Shown: positions 19,450-29,437, counted from the stretch's first letter. The stretch is 64,000 nt of DNA from Agromyces terreus (GCF_009749465.1 NZ_WBIS01000006.1:1-64000), one strand, 5' to 3'. Program-made: numbers and translations. Notes: generated by a model not told the origin, from the letters alone.

Positions 19450-21972
19450 CTACTCGCGGATCGCGGCGCCCGTGCGCTCCCCGGCCAGCGCGGCGCCGGC
19501 GAGCTTGGCCTCGCTGGCCTCGGCCGCGGTGAGCGTGCGGTCGGGAGCCCGGAAGCGCAGCGCGAACGTGAGGCTCTTCGACCCGTCGGGCACACCGTGG
19601 CCGCGATAGTCGTCGACCAGGTGCAGCTCCTCGAGGAGGTCGCCGGCGCCGTCGCGGACCGCGGCCGCGACCGCCGCGGCCGGCGCCCCTGCGTCGACGA
19701 CGAGCGAGAGGTCCTGCGTCGCGGCCGGGAACGTGCCGATCGACCGCGCCTCGGGCTGCGGGTCTGCGAGCTCGACGACGGCATCGAGGTCGAGCTCGAG
19801 CACGGCGACCACACGGGGCAGGTCGGCCGCCTCGGCGACCGAGGGCAGCAGTTCGCCCGCGAAGCCGACGGCACGGCCGCCGACCCGCAGTTCGGCCGTG
19901 CGCCCCGGATGCATCGCGTGATGCGACCCCTGGACGATCTCGAAGTCGGCCCCGGTCGCGAGGCCGATGCGGCGGACCGCGTCGAGCGCGTCGACGATGC
20001 CGGCGGGAACGGCGGACTGCCCCGGCTGCTTCGTGACCGCATCGCCCACGAACAGCGCCGCGACGTGGCGGGGCTGCGGCGGGATGCCCGCGTTCAGGAC
20101 GGCGAGCTCGGCGTCGTCGGGCAGCACGCCGCCGGCCGGCAGCGAACCCGTGCCGTAGTCGCGGCCGATCTCGGGCAGGAAGACGAGCCCGAGCTCGAAC
20201 AGGGCGAGATCGACGAGTCCGCGCGAACGGTTGCGCTTCGCGGCGCCGAGCAGGCCCGGCAGCAGCGAGCGTCGTAGGAGCGCGTTCGAGGCGTCGAGCG
20301 CGTTCGCGAGCCGGACGGATGCCACGGGGCCGCCGTCTGCGCTGCCGTACCGAGCGTTGTCGTCGGCGTTCGCGAACGGGAAGGAGAGAACCTCGGTGGC
20401 GCCGCCCGCGGCGAGCACCTCGGCGACCCGGCGGCGGATGCGCTGCGAACGCGTGAGCCCGCGCCCGGGAGGCGCCACGGGCAGCACCGACGGGATGCGC
20501 TCGTAGCCGCCGAGCCGGGCGACCTCTTCGACGAGTTCTTCGCGACCCGTGAGGTCGGGCCGCCACGACGGCGGGACGACGGCGAGCCCGCCGTCGACCT
20601 CGGTGATCGTGCCGCCGATCTCGGCGAGCGCGTCGTGCACCTCGGCGTCGGAGTAGTCGACGCCGATGACCTTCGAGACGTACCGGTGCGGCAGCACGAT
20701 GGCATCCCGCTCGTCGACGTCGCGGATCTCGGCGACGCCCTCGGCGACGCCTCCGGCGAGGTCGACCATGAGCTGGGCGACCCGAGCCGACGCAGCCGCC
20801 GCGATCGCCGGGTCCACGCCGCGCTCGTTGCGCTTGGACGCCTCGCTCGGGAGCTTGTGCCGTCGTGCCGAGCGGGCGATGGTGACGGGGTCGAAGTTCG
20901 CGGCCTCGATGAGCACGTTCGTCGTGGCATCCGACATCTCGGTGTCGGCACCGCCCATGACGCCCGCGATGCCGATGCCGCCGCGGTCGTCGGCGATGAG
21001 CAGGTCTTCGACGTGGAGCGTGCGCACCTTCTCGTCGAGCGTCGTGATCGTCTCGCCCTCGACCGCGCGCCGGACCACGATGCCGCCCCGGAGCTTGTCG
21101 AGGTCGTACCCGTGGGTCGGCTGACCGAGCTCGAGCATGACGTAGTTGGTGATGTCGACGAGCAGGGAGACCGAACGGATGCCGGCGAGCTTCAGCCGGG
21201 CGATCATCCAGGCGGGCGTCGGACGGGTCGCGTCGACGCCGCGCACGATCTGCGTCGTGAACACGGAGGCGCCGGCGCGGTCGCGCACGGGAGCCTCGTC
21301 TCGGATCTCGACGGGGAACGGTGCCGACGCGGCATCCGTCACCGGCACGGCCGCGACCGGATCGCGGAACGCGGCGCCCGTCGCGTGGGCGTACTCGCGC
21401 GCGACGCCTCGGATCGAGAACGCGTACCCGCGGTCGGGCGTGACGTTCAGCTCGACGGCCGTGTCGTCGAGGCCGAGGAGCTTGATCGCGTCGGTGCCGA
21501 CCGGCGCATCGATGCCGAGCGTCGAGAGCCGGAGGATGCCGTCGTGGTCTTCGCCGAGGCCGAGTTCGCGCGCCGACGCGATCATGCCGTCGGAGACGTG
21601 GCCGTAGGTCTTGCGCGCCGCGATCGGGAACGGGCCGGGCAGCACCGCGCCAGGCAGGGTCACGACGACCTTGTCGCCGACGAAGAAGTTGCGGGCGCCG
21701 CAGACGATGCCGTGCACCGCGTCGCCCCCGTCGGCCGCGCGTTCACCCTCGGGCGCGACGCGCACCTGGCACCAGCGGATGGTCTTGCCGTTCGTCTGCG
21801 GCTCCTCGACGAACTCGAGCACCTCGCCGACGACGATCGGGCCGACCAGGTCGAACGTGTGCACGTCCTCCTCTTCGAGACCGATCTCGACGAGGGCGGC
21901 GTGCACCTGCTCGGGCGTCGTCCCGGGGACGAGCTCGACGTACTCGGCGAGCCAACTCAGCGGCACTCGCAT
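19450..21972 (-). CDS. pheT: Phenylalanyl-tRNA synthetase beta subunit
   Basis: 840 aa, normal for PheT. Forms the alpha2-beta2 enzyme with PheS. Visible parts: the N-terminal tRNA-binding OB fold at about 40-150, the B3/B4 editing module (GVDATRPTPAWM, then VVRRAVEGETITTLD), the B5 domain, and a C-terminal ferredoxin-like anticodon-binding domain ending in the FALRFRAPDRTLT segment. It starts 4 bases after the pheS stop. In Actinobacteria pheST is usually followed by argC; here an accessory block intervenes. Confidence 0.97.
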   Translation of the reverse strand: MRVPLSWLAEYVELVPGTTPEQVHAALVEIGLEEEDVHTFDLVGPIVVGEVLEFVEEPQTNGKTIRWCQVRVAPEGERAADGGDAVHGIVCGARNFFVGDKVVVTLPGAVLPGPFPIAARKTYGHVSDGMIASARELGLGEDHDGILRLSTLGIDAPVGTDAIKLLGLDDTAVELNVTPDRGYAFSIRGVAREYAHATGAAFRDPVAAVPVTDAASAPFPVEIRDEAPVRDRAGASVFTTQIVRGVDATRPTPAWMIARLKLAGIRSVSLLVDITNYVMLELGQPTHGYDLDKLRGGIVVRRAVEGETITTLDEKVRTLHVEDLLIADDRGGIGIAGVMGGADTEMSDATTNVLIEAANFDPVTIARSARRHKLPSEASKRNERGVDPAIAAAASARVAQLMVDLAGGVAEGVAEIRDVDERDAIVLPHRYVSKVIGVDYSDAEVHDALAEIGGTITEVDGGLAVVPPSWRPDLTGREELVEEVARLGGYERIPSVLPVAPPGRGLTRSQRIRRRVAEVLAAGGATEVLSFPFANADDNARYGSADGGPVASVRLANALDASNALLRRSLLPGLLGAAKRNRSRGLVDLALFELGLVFLPEIGRDYGTGSLPAGGVLPDDAELAVLNAGIPPQPRHVAALFVGDAVTKQPGQSAVPAGIVDALDAVRRIGLATGADFEIVQGSHHAMHPGRTAELRVGGRAVGFAGELLPSVAEAADLPRVVAVLELDLDAVVELADPQPEARSIGTFPAATQDLSLVVDAGAPAAAVAAAVRDGAGDLLEELHLVDDYRGHGVPDGSKSLTFALRFRAPDRTLTAAEASEAKLAGAALAGERTGAAIRE

Positions 21973-21976
21973 GTCT

Positions 21977-23017
21977 TCAGACCACCATTCCGAACTGCTG
22001 GGAGAAGCGGATGTCTCCCTCGACCATTTCGCGCATGTCCTGCACGTCGTTGCGGAGCATCAGGCCGCGCTCGATGCCCATGCCGAACGCGAACCCCGAG
22101 TAGACGTCGGGGTCGATGCCCGCCGAACGCAGCACGTTCGGGTGCACCATGCCGCAGCCGCCCCACTCGATCCAGCGCGGGCCGGACTTGAACGTGGGAT
22201 GCCAGAAGTCGAGCTCGGCCGACGGCTCGGTGAACGGGAAGTAGCTGGGCCGCAGCCGCACCTTCGCCTCGTCGCCGAAGATCGACTTCACGAAGTGGTC
22301 GAGGGTGCCCTTGAGGTGCGCCATGGTGAGGCCCTTGTCGACGGCGAGCCCCTCGAACTGCATGAACACCGGCAGGTGGGTCGCGTCGAACTCGTCGGTG
22401 CGGTAGACGCGGCCGGGTGCGAGCACGTAGATCGGCACCTCGCGGTCGAGCATCGAGCGCACCTGCACGGGGCTCGTGTGCGTGCGCATCACGAGGTGCG
22501 CCTCGGGCGGGTCGACGAAGAAGGTGTCCTGCATGGCGCGCGCGGGGTGGTCGGCGTCGAAGTTCAGCGCGTCGAAGTTGAACCACTCGCTCTCGACCTC
22601 GGGCCCCTCGGCGATCTCCCAGCCCATGCCGGTGAACACATCGCAGACGCGGTCTTCGAGCAGCGAGAGCGGATGCCGCGACCCGACGGCGCCGCGCGAC
22701 GGCAGCGCCGTGACGTCGACCGCCTCGGCCTCGAGCTGCGCGGCCGCCTCGGCGGCGACGATCTCGGACTCGCGCGCCGCGAACGCCTGATTGACGCGCC
22801 CGCGCGCGCCGCCGACCAGTTTGCCGAGCGCGGCCTTCTGGTCGTTGGGGACGTTGCGGAGTTCGGCGTTCAGCTGGGCGAGTTCGCTCTTCTCGCCGGT
22901 GTGCTCGGCGCGGACGGCCTTCAGCGCGGCGGAATCGCCGGCCGAGGCGATCGCGGCGAGCGCCGCGGCGACGGCGGACTCGACGGACTGCTCGGTGATT
23001 TCACGGGGCTCGGACAC
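21977..23017 (-). CDS. pheS: Phenylalanyl-tRNA synthetase alpha subunit
   Basis: 346 aa. Catalytic subunit, class II synthetase; the N-terminal coiled coil is at about residues 1-85, motif 1 around HPLSLLEDRVCDVF, motif 2 near HTSPVQVRSML and motif 3 GFAFGMGIERGLML. The start is the GTG at 23017; TAGACT at 23026-23031 lies 8 bases upstream, suggesting a nearly leaderless transcript. It heads the pheST pair. Confidence 0.97.
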   Translation of the reverse strand: MSEPREITEQSVESAVAAALAAIASAGDSAALKAVRAEHTGEKSELAQLNAELRNVPNDQKAALGKLVGGARGRVNQAFAARESEIVAAEAAAQLEAEAVDVTALPSRGAVGSRHPLSLLEDRVCDVFTGMGWEIAEGPEVESEWFNFDALNFDADHPARAMQDTFFVDPPEAHLVMRTHTSPVQVRSMLDREVPIYVLAPGRVYRTDEFDATHLPVFMQFEGLAVDKGLTMAHLKGTLDHFVKSIFGDEAKVRLRPSYFPFTEPSAELDFWHPTFKSGPRWIEWGGCGMVHPNVLRSAGIDPDVYSGFAFGMGIERGLMLRNDVQDMREMVEGDIRFSQQFGMVV

Positions 23018-23080
23018 GAGAACCGAGTCTACCGGTCGCCCGCGGGCCTCAGCCGCGCGGCGGGGAGCCCCGTCGAGGAG

Positions 23081-24010
23081 TCAGGGCCTCCTGCCCTCGG
23101 CCTCCCGCGCCGCAGCCGTCGCGTCGGCGACGAGCAGCGCCTGATTCGGGTCCTCGTCGGGCTCGGGTGCGGCCTTCGCCGGGTGGAAGCGGCGGTCGGT
23201 GCGCTTGGCCAGCCAACGGGCGAACCACGAGAGGGAGAGGTTCATCGCGAGGTACAGCACGAACGCGATGCACCAGAGGGTGAACAGGTAGCGGTTGCCG
23301 TAGTAGCTGCCGAGGTTGTTGAGCGTGACGCGCAGCAGTTCGGGATATCCGACGATGTAGGCGAGCGACGTGTCCTTCAGGAGCACGACGAGTTGGGCGA
23401 CGATGATCGGCAGCATCTGGCGGAACGCCTGCGGGAACTCCACGAGCATCTTCGACTGGAGCGGCCGCATGCCGACGCTGAGCGCCGCCTCGCGCTGGCC
23501 CCGCGGCAGTGCGACGAGGCCGGCGCGCAGCGCCTCGCCGATGAGGGCGCCGTTGTAGATCGCGAGGGCGGAGACCACGGCCCAGTACTGGCCGGTGCCC
23601 GCGACGAGGAGGATGAAGAGCATCATCAGCAGCACGGGCATGCCGCGGAAGAACTCGATCAGCACGGCCGTCGGGACGCGGATCCAGGCGATCTCGGAAC
23701 TGCGCAGGAGCGAGAGCACGATGCCGATCGCGATCGCGAGCACCGCGGCGACGGCTGCCGCGCGCAACGTGCCCCACACACCGACGCCGATGATGAAGCC
23801 CCACATCTCGGGGTCGAGCACGATGTCCCAGCGGCTCGGATCGAACATGCCCGGCAACGTGATGCCGCCGGACTCGCGGGGGGTGTTCAGCGTGACGATG
23901 ACCCAGCCGAGACCGGCGACGACGAGGACGGCCGTGACGACCGAGAGGATCCGGGACAGTCGCCGGGCGCGCGGGCCGGGCGCGTCGAACAGCACGCTGG
24001 CGTTGCTCAT
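23081..24010 (-). CDS. gluD: Amino-acid ABC transporter permease (GluD-type)
   Basis: 309 aa with about five membrane segments and the His/Glu/Gln/Arg permease motif EFFRGMPVLLMM plus the EAA loop EALRAGLVALPRGQREAA. The ATG at 24010 overlaps the gluC stop (ATGA), so the 5-codon longer frame is unlikely. The N-terminal region has an extra 40-50 residues with one helix, as in GluD of corynebacteria. Probably glutamate uptake. Confidence 0.88.
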   Translation of the reverse strand: MSNASVLFDAPGPRARRLSRILSVVTAVLVVAGLGWVIVTLNTPRESGGITLPGMFDPSRWDIVLDPEMWGFIIGVGVWGTLRAAAVAAVLAIAIGIVLSLLRSSEIAWIRVPTAVLIEFFRGMPVLLMMLFILLVAGTGQYWAVVSALAIYNGALIGEALRAGLVALPRGQREAALSVGMRPLQSKMLVEFPQAFRQMLPIIVAQLVVLLKDTSLAYIVGYPELLRVTLNNLGSYYGNRYLFTLWCIAFVLYLAMNLSLSWFARWLAKRTDRRFHPAKAAPEPDEDPNQALLVADATAAAREAEGRRP

Positions 24011-24657
24011 CGCTGCACCACCCACTTCCGTTCGAGTTGGGTCGCGAGCAGGCCGAGCGGCACGGTCACGACGAGGTAGAAGAAGGCGACGCCGATGAGG
24101 ATCGCGATCACGGCGTCGCCGTGCGCGTTCGCGAGCGTGCGCCCGACGCCGAAGAGCTCGCTCACGAAGCCGACGCCGCCGACGACCGAGGTGTTCTTCG
24201 TGAGGGCGATGAAGACGTTGATGAGCGGCGGGATGGTCATGCGGAACGCCTGCGGCAGCACGATCAGCGAGACGGTCTGCGTGAAGCCGAACCCGAGGCT
24301 GCGGGCGGCCTCCGCCTGACCGATCGGGACGCCGTTGATGCCGGAGCGCAGCGCCTCGGCGATGAACGGCGCCGTGTAGACCGCGAGCGCGATCATGCCG
24401 GCGATGATGAACGGGAGCCGCGAGCCGAGGATCGGCACGATCACGGCGCAGAAGAGGACGACGAGGGTCAGCGGCGTGTTGCGGACGATCTCGGTGTAGA
24501 CGGTCGCGATCACGCGGAGCGTGGAGATGGGCGAGATGCGCATCGCCGCGATGACCGTGCCGAGCACCAGCGCGCCCGCCCCGCCGACGGCGAGGAGCAG
24601 CAGCGTGACGCTGAAGCCCTGCAGGTAGAGCGGGAGATTCGCGATGACGACGTCCAC
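24007..24657 (-). CDS. gluC: Amino-acid ABC transporter permease (GluC-type)
   Basis: 216 aa with 5 predicted membrane helices; the conserved EIVRNTPLTLVVLF motif and the EAA loop EALRSGINGVPIGQAEAARSLG mark the polar amino-acid family. It starts at GTG 24657 with AGAGGA upstream. A strong hairpin (24689-24708) separates it from the binding-protein gene. Confidence 0.9.
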   Translation of the reverse strand: MDVVIANLPLYLQGFSVTLLLLAVGGAGALVLGTVIAAMRISPISTLRVIATVYTEIVRNTPLTLVVLFCAVIVPILGSRLPFIIAGMIALAVYTAPFIAEALRSGINGVPIGQAEAARSLGFGFTQTVSLIVLPQAFRMTIPPLINVFIALTKNTSVVGGVGFVSELFGVGRTLANAHGDAVIAILIGVAFFYLVVTVPLGLLATQLERKWVVQR

Positions 24658-24688
24658 GCGGTTCCTCTCGGGTGGAAGGGAGGTGGAC

Positions 24689-24708
24689 CCGGGCCCCGAG
24701 GGGCCCGG
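24689..24708 (-). terminator. Intercistronic hairpin between gluB and gluC
   Basis: CCGGGCCCC (24689-24697) and GGGGCCCGG (24700-24708) form a 9-bp all-GC stem with a 2-base centre. Such a stem may partly terminate or stabilise mRNA so that the binding protein is made in excess over the permeases. No U-tract is seen. Confidence 0.5.
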
Positions 24709-24719
24709 ATCCGTTCGGA

Positions 24720-25580
24720 TCAGTAGCGGTCGACCGCGGGCGGGTCGACGAACGGCAGCACCGTGCCGGCCGTCGAGTTCCAGGCCTCCTCGTAGCGTCC
24801 GTCCTCGTAGGACTCCTCGAGCACGTCGTTGATGAACATGCGGAATTCGGTGTCGTCGAGCTTCACGCCGATGCCGTACGGCTCCTCGGTGAAGGGCTCG
24901 CCGACGACCTTGAACTCGCCCTCGTTCTGCGCGGCGAGGCCGGCGAGGATCACGTTGTCGGTCGAGACCGCGACGACGGCGCCGTTGCGGAGCGGCTCGA
25001 GGCAGTTCGAGTACGTGTCGGTCTCGAGCACGTCGGCGCCGAGCTCCTTGAGGTTCGCCGCGGGCGTCGAACCCGTGACGGAGCAGACCGGCTGGCCGAC
25101 GAGGTCGTCCTCGCTCGTGATGTCGTCGTTGTCGGCGAGCACGAGGATCGACTGACCGGCCATGTAGTACGGACCGGCGAACGAGATGACCTTCTTGCGG
25201 TCGTCGTTGATCGTGTACGTCGCGACGACCAGGTCGACCTGGCCGTTCTCGATGAACGGCTCACGGTTGGCCGACACGGTCTCGACCCACTTGATGTCGC
25301 CCTCGTCGATGCCGAGCTCGGAGGCGATGATCTTGCCGATCTCGACGTCGAAGCCCTCGGGCTCGCCCGACGGCCCGGCCAGGCCGAACAGCGGCTGGTC
25401 GAACTTGGTGCCGATCGTGATCGTGCCGGCCTCCTGGAGCGCGGCCATGGTGGTGCCGGCCTCGAAACTGGCTGCGGGCTCGTCGGATGCGTCGTCGCTG
25501 CCGCCGTCGCTGGTGCAGCCGGCGAGTGCGATCATCGTGGCCGCCGCTGCGGCGACCAGCGCGATTCTCCTGCGTGTCAT
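24720..25580 (-). CDS. gluB: Glutamate-type amino-acid-binding lipoprotein
   Basis: 286 aa. The signal sequence ends in LAGC with the lipidated Cys at residue 22; the mature region matches family 3 solute-binding proteins (ITIGTKFDQPLFGL, EPEGFDVEIGKIIA, TYTINDDRKKVISFAGPYYMAGQSILV). A low-complexity Asp/Ser segment follows the cysteine, usual for a surface lipoprotein. The start ATG at 25580 has AGGCAGGAAC upstream. Ligand specificity, likely glutamate, is inferred from the gluABCD order. Confidence 0.9.
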   Translation of the reverse strand: MTRRRIALVAAAAATMIALAGCTSDGGSDDASDEPAASFEAGTTMAALQEAGTITIGTKFDQPLFGLAGPSGEPEGFDVEIGKIIASELGIDEGDIKWVETVSANREPFIENGQVDLVVATYTINDDRKKVISFAGPYYMAGQSILVLADNDDITSEDDLVGQPVCSVTGSTPAANLKELGADVLETDTYSNCLEPLRNGAVVAVSTDNVILAGLAAQNEGEFKVVGEPFTEEPYGIGVKLDDTEFRMFINDVLEESYEDGRYEEAWNSTAGTVLPFVDPPAVDRY

Positions 25581-25630
25581 GTTCCTGCCTCTTTCTCTTG
25601 TGGTTGCCTGCCCGCTCGTGGCGGACGCGG

Positions 25631-26419
25631 CTAGTGGTCGAGGATCTTGGAGAGGAAGTCCTTCGCGCGATCGGACTTCGGGTGGTCGAAGAAGTCGGCG
25701 GGCGTCGCCTCCTCGACGATCTTGCCGTCGGCCATGAACAGCACCCGGTCGGCCGCCTTGCGCGCGAAGCCCATCTCGTGCGTGACGACGATCATCGTCA
25801 TGCCGTCCTTCGCCAGGCCGACCATGACGTCGAGCACCTCGTTGATCATCTCGGGATCGAGGGCGCTCGTCGGCTCGTCCATGAGGATGAGCTTCGGATT
25901 CATCGCGAGCGATCGGGCGATGGCGACGCGCTGCTGCTGCCCGCCCGAGAGCTGGGCCGGGAGCTTCTTCGCCTGGTTGGCCACGCCCACGCGCTCGAGC
26001 AGCGTCATCGCCTCGGCCTCGGCCTGCTTGCGCGGCATCCGCTTGACCTTCATCGGCGCGAGCGTGATGTTCTCGAGCACCGTCTTGTGCGCGAACAGGT
26101 TGAAGGACTGGAAGACCATGCCGACGTCGGCACGCAGCTTCGCGAGCGCGGCGCCCTCTTCTGGAAGCCGTTGGCCGTCGATGCTGATGGAGCCCGAATC
26201 GATCGTCTCGAGCCGGTTGATCGCCCGGCACAGCGTGGACTTGCCCGACCCGCTCGGCCCGATGACCACGACGACCTCGCCGCGATTGACGACCGTGTTG
26301 ATGTCGTTCAGCACATGGAGTTCGCCGAAATGCTTCTCGACATGCTCGATGACGACGAGCGGCTCGCCCCGACGCACCGAGATGTTGGACGTCGGCGGTG
26401 CAGGCTGGGTGGGCTCCAT
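25631..26419 (-). CDS. gluA: Amino-acid ABC transporter ATPase (GluA-type)
   Basis: 262 aa. Walker [10 protein letters not shown] near residue 55, signature SGGQQQR and Walker [13 protein letters not shown] are all intact. The N-terminal 20 residues are poorly conserved. A -10-like TAGTTT (26427-26432) sits 7 bases before the ATG, so the transcript is probably leaderless. A GlnR-like palindrome at 26472-26489 lies about 50 bases upstream of the start site. Confidence 0.92.
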   Translation of the reverse strand: MEPTQPAPPTSNISVRRGEPLVVIEHVEKHFGELHVLNDINTVVNRGEVVVVIGPSGSGKSTLCRAINRLETIDSGSISIDGQRLPEEGAALAKLRADVGMVFQSFNLFAHKTVLENITLAPMKVKRMPRKQAEAEAMTLLERVGVANQAKKLPAQLSGGQQQRVAIARSLAMNPKLILMDEPTSALDPEMINEVLDVMVGLAKDGMTMIVVTHEMGFARKAADRVLFMADGKIVEEATPADFFDHPKSDRAKDFLSKILDH

Positions 26420-26426
26420 ACCCCCA

Positions 26427-26432
26427 AAACTA
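26427..26432 (-). promoter_or_regulatory. -10 element of gluABCD promoter
   Basis: TAGTTT ends 7 bases before the gluA ATG, placing the transcript start at or next to the start codon. No good -35 is seen, as expected for an activator-dependent promoter. Confidence 0.45.
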
Positions 26433-26471
26433 GGGTGTGCGGACCTCGCCGCGCGCGGGACGCGGCCTGTT

Positions 26472-26489
26472 GGTTACCGTTTCGTAACC
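26472..26489. promoter_or_regulatory. GlnR-like operator upstream of gluABCD
   Basis: GGTTAC-N6-GTAACC is an 18-bp palindrome. It fits the actinobacterial GlnR consensus GTnAC-n6-G(a/t)AAC on both strands. It lies 53-70 bases upstream of the gluA start, an activator-type position. GlnR controls nitrogen uptake; no GlnR gene is in the window. Confidence 0.6.
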
Positions 26490-26501
26490 CGCGAGGAGCC
26501 C

Positions 26502-27305
26502 TCAGCTGCTGCGTTGGGCGAACGCGCTCTCGTACAGGCAGACGGATGCCGCGGTCGCGAGGTTCATCGACTCCGCGTGCCCATAGATCGGCACCGTGAC
26601 CACCCGATCGGCGAGTTCGAGCTGCTCGTCGAGCAGACCGCGGGCCTCGTTCCCGAACACCCACGCCGTCGGACGGCCGAGCACGCCGTCGGTGCGCAGC
26701 TGCAGGAGATCGTCGCCCTTGACGTCGGCGGCGAGCACCGTGAGCCCGGCGGCGCGTGCGCGCCCGAGCACGTCTTCGAGGTCGGCCCCGACCGCGACGG
26801 GGACGTGGAAGATGGAGCCCGTCGAGCTGCGCACGACCTTGGGGTTGTACAGGTCGACCGCACGGCCCGTGAAGACGACCGCGTCGGCGCCCGCGGCATC
26901 CGCAGCCCTGACGATGGTGCCCGCGTTGCCGGGGTCGCGCACCTCCTCGAGGATCGCGACGAGCTTCGGCGACGACGCGAACACCTCCTTCACGGCCGTC
27001 GGGAACTGCCGGCAGACCGCGACGAAGCCCTGCGGGGTGACCGTGTCGGCCATCGCGTCGAGCACCTCCTCGGTCACGTACTCGAGCTCGACGTCGACGC
27101 CCTCGGCGGCCTCGGCGATCTCGGGGTGGCGTTCGAGCGCGGTCGGGGTCGCGAACAGCTCGAGCACGAGCTCGGGGCGGAACCGCAACGCCTCGGACAC
27201 GGCCTGCGGACCCTCGAGCAGGAACAGGCCGCTCTCGGAGCGCGACGCCTTCTTCGCGAGTTTCGCGACGGATCGCACGCGGGGGGAACGGGGGTTCTCG
27301 AGCAT
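26502..27305 (-). CDS. RNA methyltransferase, SpoU/TrmH family
   Basis: 267 aa. SPOUT 2'-O-methyltransferase: an N-terminal substrate-binding domain (about 1-100) and a C-terminal knotted domain with [24 protein letters not shown], and near the end GNEARGL and [15 protein letters not shown], the three conserved motifs. It likely modifies 23S rRNA (TsnR/RlmB-like) but could be a tRNA enzyme. TAGACT is 6 bases before the ATG at 27305, a leaderless arrangement. It follows the rplT terminator. Confidence 0.9.
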   Translation of the reverse strand: MLENPRSPRVRSVAKLAKKASRSESGLFLLEGPQAVSEALRFRPELVLELFATPTALERHPEIAEAAEGVDVELEYVTEEVLDAMADTVTPQGFVAVCRQFPTAVKEVFASSPKLVAILEEVRDPGNAGTIVRAADAAGADAVVFTGRAVDLYNPKVVRSSTGSIFHVPVAVGADLEDVLGRARAAGLTVLAADVKGDDLLQLRTDGVLGRPTAWVFGNEARGLLDEQLELADRVVTVPIYGHAESMNLATAASVCLYESAFAQRSS

Positions 27306-27380
27306 GCGGCAAGTCTACGGGCGGGGCGCGGTCCTGCCGCGGACCTCCGCGCCGGCCGGCATCGACTGCCGAGGACGCAG

Positions 27381-27413
27381 AACGGCCCGGCACCACTGGG
27401 GTACCGGGCCGTT
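27381..27413 (-). terminator. Rho-independent-like terminator after rplT
   Basis: AACGGCCCGG (27381-27390) and CCGGGCCGTT (27404-27413) make a 10-bp perfect stem with a 13-base loop, starting 20 bases beyond the rplT stop. It terminates the infC-rpmI-rplT message. Confidence 0.8.
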
Positions 27414-27432
27414 CAGGGGATCGAGCAGCTGC

Positions 27433-27819
27433 TTACGCGGCCGTCTTCGGGGCCGAGGTGTCGGCCGGGAGCGCCTTCTTGGCGGACTCGACGAGCGCCG
27501 CGAACGTCGCGGGCTCGTTGACCGCGAGCTCCGCGAGGATGCGGCGGTCGACCTCGATGCCCGCAAGGCCGAGGCCCTGGATCAGGCGGTTGTAGGTGAG
27601 GCCGTTCGCACGCGAGGCCGCGTTGATCCGCTGGATCCAGAGACGACGGAAGTCGCCCTTCTTCTTGCGGCGGTCGTTGTACGAGTAGACGAGGGAGTGG
27701 GTGACCTGCTCCTTGGCCTTGCGGTACAGACGCGAACGCTGGCCGCGGTAACCCTCGGCGCGCTCGAGGATGACCCGGCGCTTCTTGTGGGCGTTGACCG
27801 CCCGCTTCACTCTTGCCAT
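27433..27819 (-). CDS. rplT: Ribosomal protein L20
   Basis: 128 aa; 50S assembly protein that binds 23S r[29 protein letters not shown] and [13 protein letters not shown] are the family hallmarks. The basic N-terminal half is typical; the tail rich in Ala/Lys is a normal extension. AAGGAAGAG lies upstream of the ATG. Last gene of the IF3 operon; L20 represses this operon in other bacteria. Confidence 0.98.
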   Translation of the reverse strand: MARVKRAVNAHKKRRVILERAEGYRGQRSRLYRKAKEQVTHSLVYSYNDRRKKKGDFRRLWIQRINAASRANGLTYNRLIQGLGLAGIEVDRRILAELAVNEPATFAALVESAKKALPADTSAPKTAA

Positions 27820-27851
27820 GACTCTGTCTCTTCCTTAACGGGTCTCGCGGC

Positions 27852-28046
27852 TCAGTGGCCGAGAAGCTTCTTGATGACCTTGGCGTCGGGGGCCGACACG
27901 ACCTTGTCCTGGTTCAGACGGGCCTTGCGCTTGGAGGCCTTGACCTCGAGGTTGTGGCGCATTCCGGCCTGCTGCTTCTTGATCTTGCCGCTGCCGGTGA
28001 TCTTGAAGCGCTTCTTGGACCCGGAGTGGGTCTTCTGCTTCGGCAT
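27852..28046 (-). CDS. rpmI: Ribosomal protein L35
   Basis: 64 aa, the normal length. [23 protein letters not shown] and the [14 protein letters not shown] core are diagnostic. Located between infC and rplT, 54 bases after the infC stop. Confidence 0.97.
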   Translation of the reverse strand: MPKQKTHSGSKKRFKITGSGKIKKQQAGMRHNLEVKASKRKARLNQDKVVSAPDAKVIKKLLGH

Positions 28047-28100
28047 CTCGTGTGTCTCCTTGGTTCTGCCGCCAACTCGTGGCGGACGTGGGGGTCTGGC

Positions 28101-28718
<618 letters not shown>

Positions 28719-28983
28719 GCGGGTACTCCTCTACTCAAGCTTCTTCACTCGATGGGAGACCGGATGCCGCCCATCGTTCCGAGAGCGAAGATCCACGCAC
28801 GCCGCACGGAATCACACCGTGCAACTCTGCGGCCCCCTGTCTACCTCGCGGCCCTGACGGGCGAAGAGGCGGAGGGCGTTCAACCCGGTAACCTTGATGA
28901 AGCGGTATGCGCGGGTGGGAGAATCTCCACTTTCGTTGCCGGAACAAATCCCGGCAGACCGGAGCATTGCTCCGGACCGAACG
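28719..28983 (-). promoter_or_regulatory. Structured 5' leader of infC-rpmI-rplT
   Basis: About 260 bases between the promoter and the infC start hold no gene. Several hairpins can be read: CCGGAGC-ATT-GCTCCGG (28959-28975), GCCGG..CCGGC (28938-28955), GTGGGAGA/ATCTCCAC (28915-28930), GCACGG..CCGTGC (28804-28822) and GATGGG..CCCATC (28751-28775), the last just before the ribosome site. A protein-binding (L20 or IF3) leader is plausible, but I cannot match it to a named RNA family. Confidence 0.45.
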
Positions 28984-29013
28984 AGTCTAGCAGAGGATGT
29001 CTGTGACCAGCAA
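28984..29013 (-). promoter_or_regulatory. Promoter of infC operon
   Basis: -10 TAGACT (28984-28989) and -35 TTGCTG (29008-29013) on the minus strand, 18 bases apart, overlap the start of the divergent DUF1844 gene. Confidence 0.55.
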
Positions 29014-29398
29014 TTCAGGCGAGGCCACCCCGACCGGAGCGCACGAGGGCGAGCACGACGCCCCGCATCACGCGGTCGACGAGGCCACCCGCGACATCGC
29101 CGAGGTGCCGGCGGTCGAGATCATCACCACGGCCTCGGTGCACCTCATGAGCGCCGCCGCGGTCAAGGTCGGCCTCGCCGACGACCCGGCGCAGCAGATC
29201 GACCTCGACGAGGCCCGAAAGCTCATCAACGCGCTCGCGGGACTCATCACGGCCGGGGCGCCCGAGATCAGCGACATGCACGCGCGCTCCCTGCGCGACG
29301 GGCTCCGCTCGCTGCAGCTCGCCTTCCGCGAGGCATCCGTGATCCCCGACCCGATCGGCCAGGGCCCCGGCGAGAAGTGGACCGGCCCGGTCAACTGA
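29003..29398 (+). CDS. DUF1844 domain protein
   Basis: 131 aa from GTG 29003, which has AGAGG six bases upstream (28992-28996); the ATG at 28997 is an alternative but touches that site. The DUF1844 core runs from about residue 40: [15 protein letters not shown], then [16 protein letters not shown] and [17 protein letters not shown] low-complexity acidic/His stretch precedes it. Small cytoplasmic proteins of unknown function; its position next to infC is widespread in Actinobacteria. Confidence 0.88.
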   Translation: MTSNSGEATPTGAHEGEHDAPHHAVDEATRDIAEVPAVEIITTASVHLMSAAAVKVGLADDPAQQIDLDEARKLINALAGLITAGAPEISDMHARSLRDGLRSLQLAFREASVIPDPIGQGPGEKWTGPVN

Positions 29399-29437
29399 GC
29401 GCCGCGGCGGCGCGGTCGCCGAGGCATCCGCCCGGCC

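Noticed and set aside
29399-29413. Small GC hairpin after the DUF1844 gene
   Set aside because: A seven-base stem with little loop is expected by chance at this base composition; not firm enough as a terminator.
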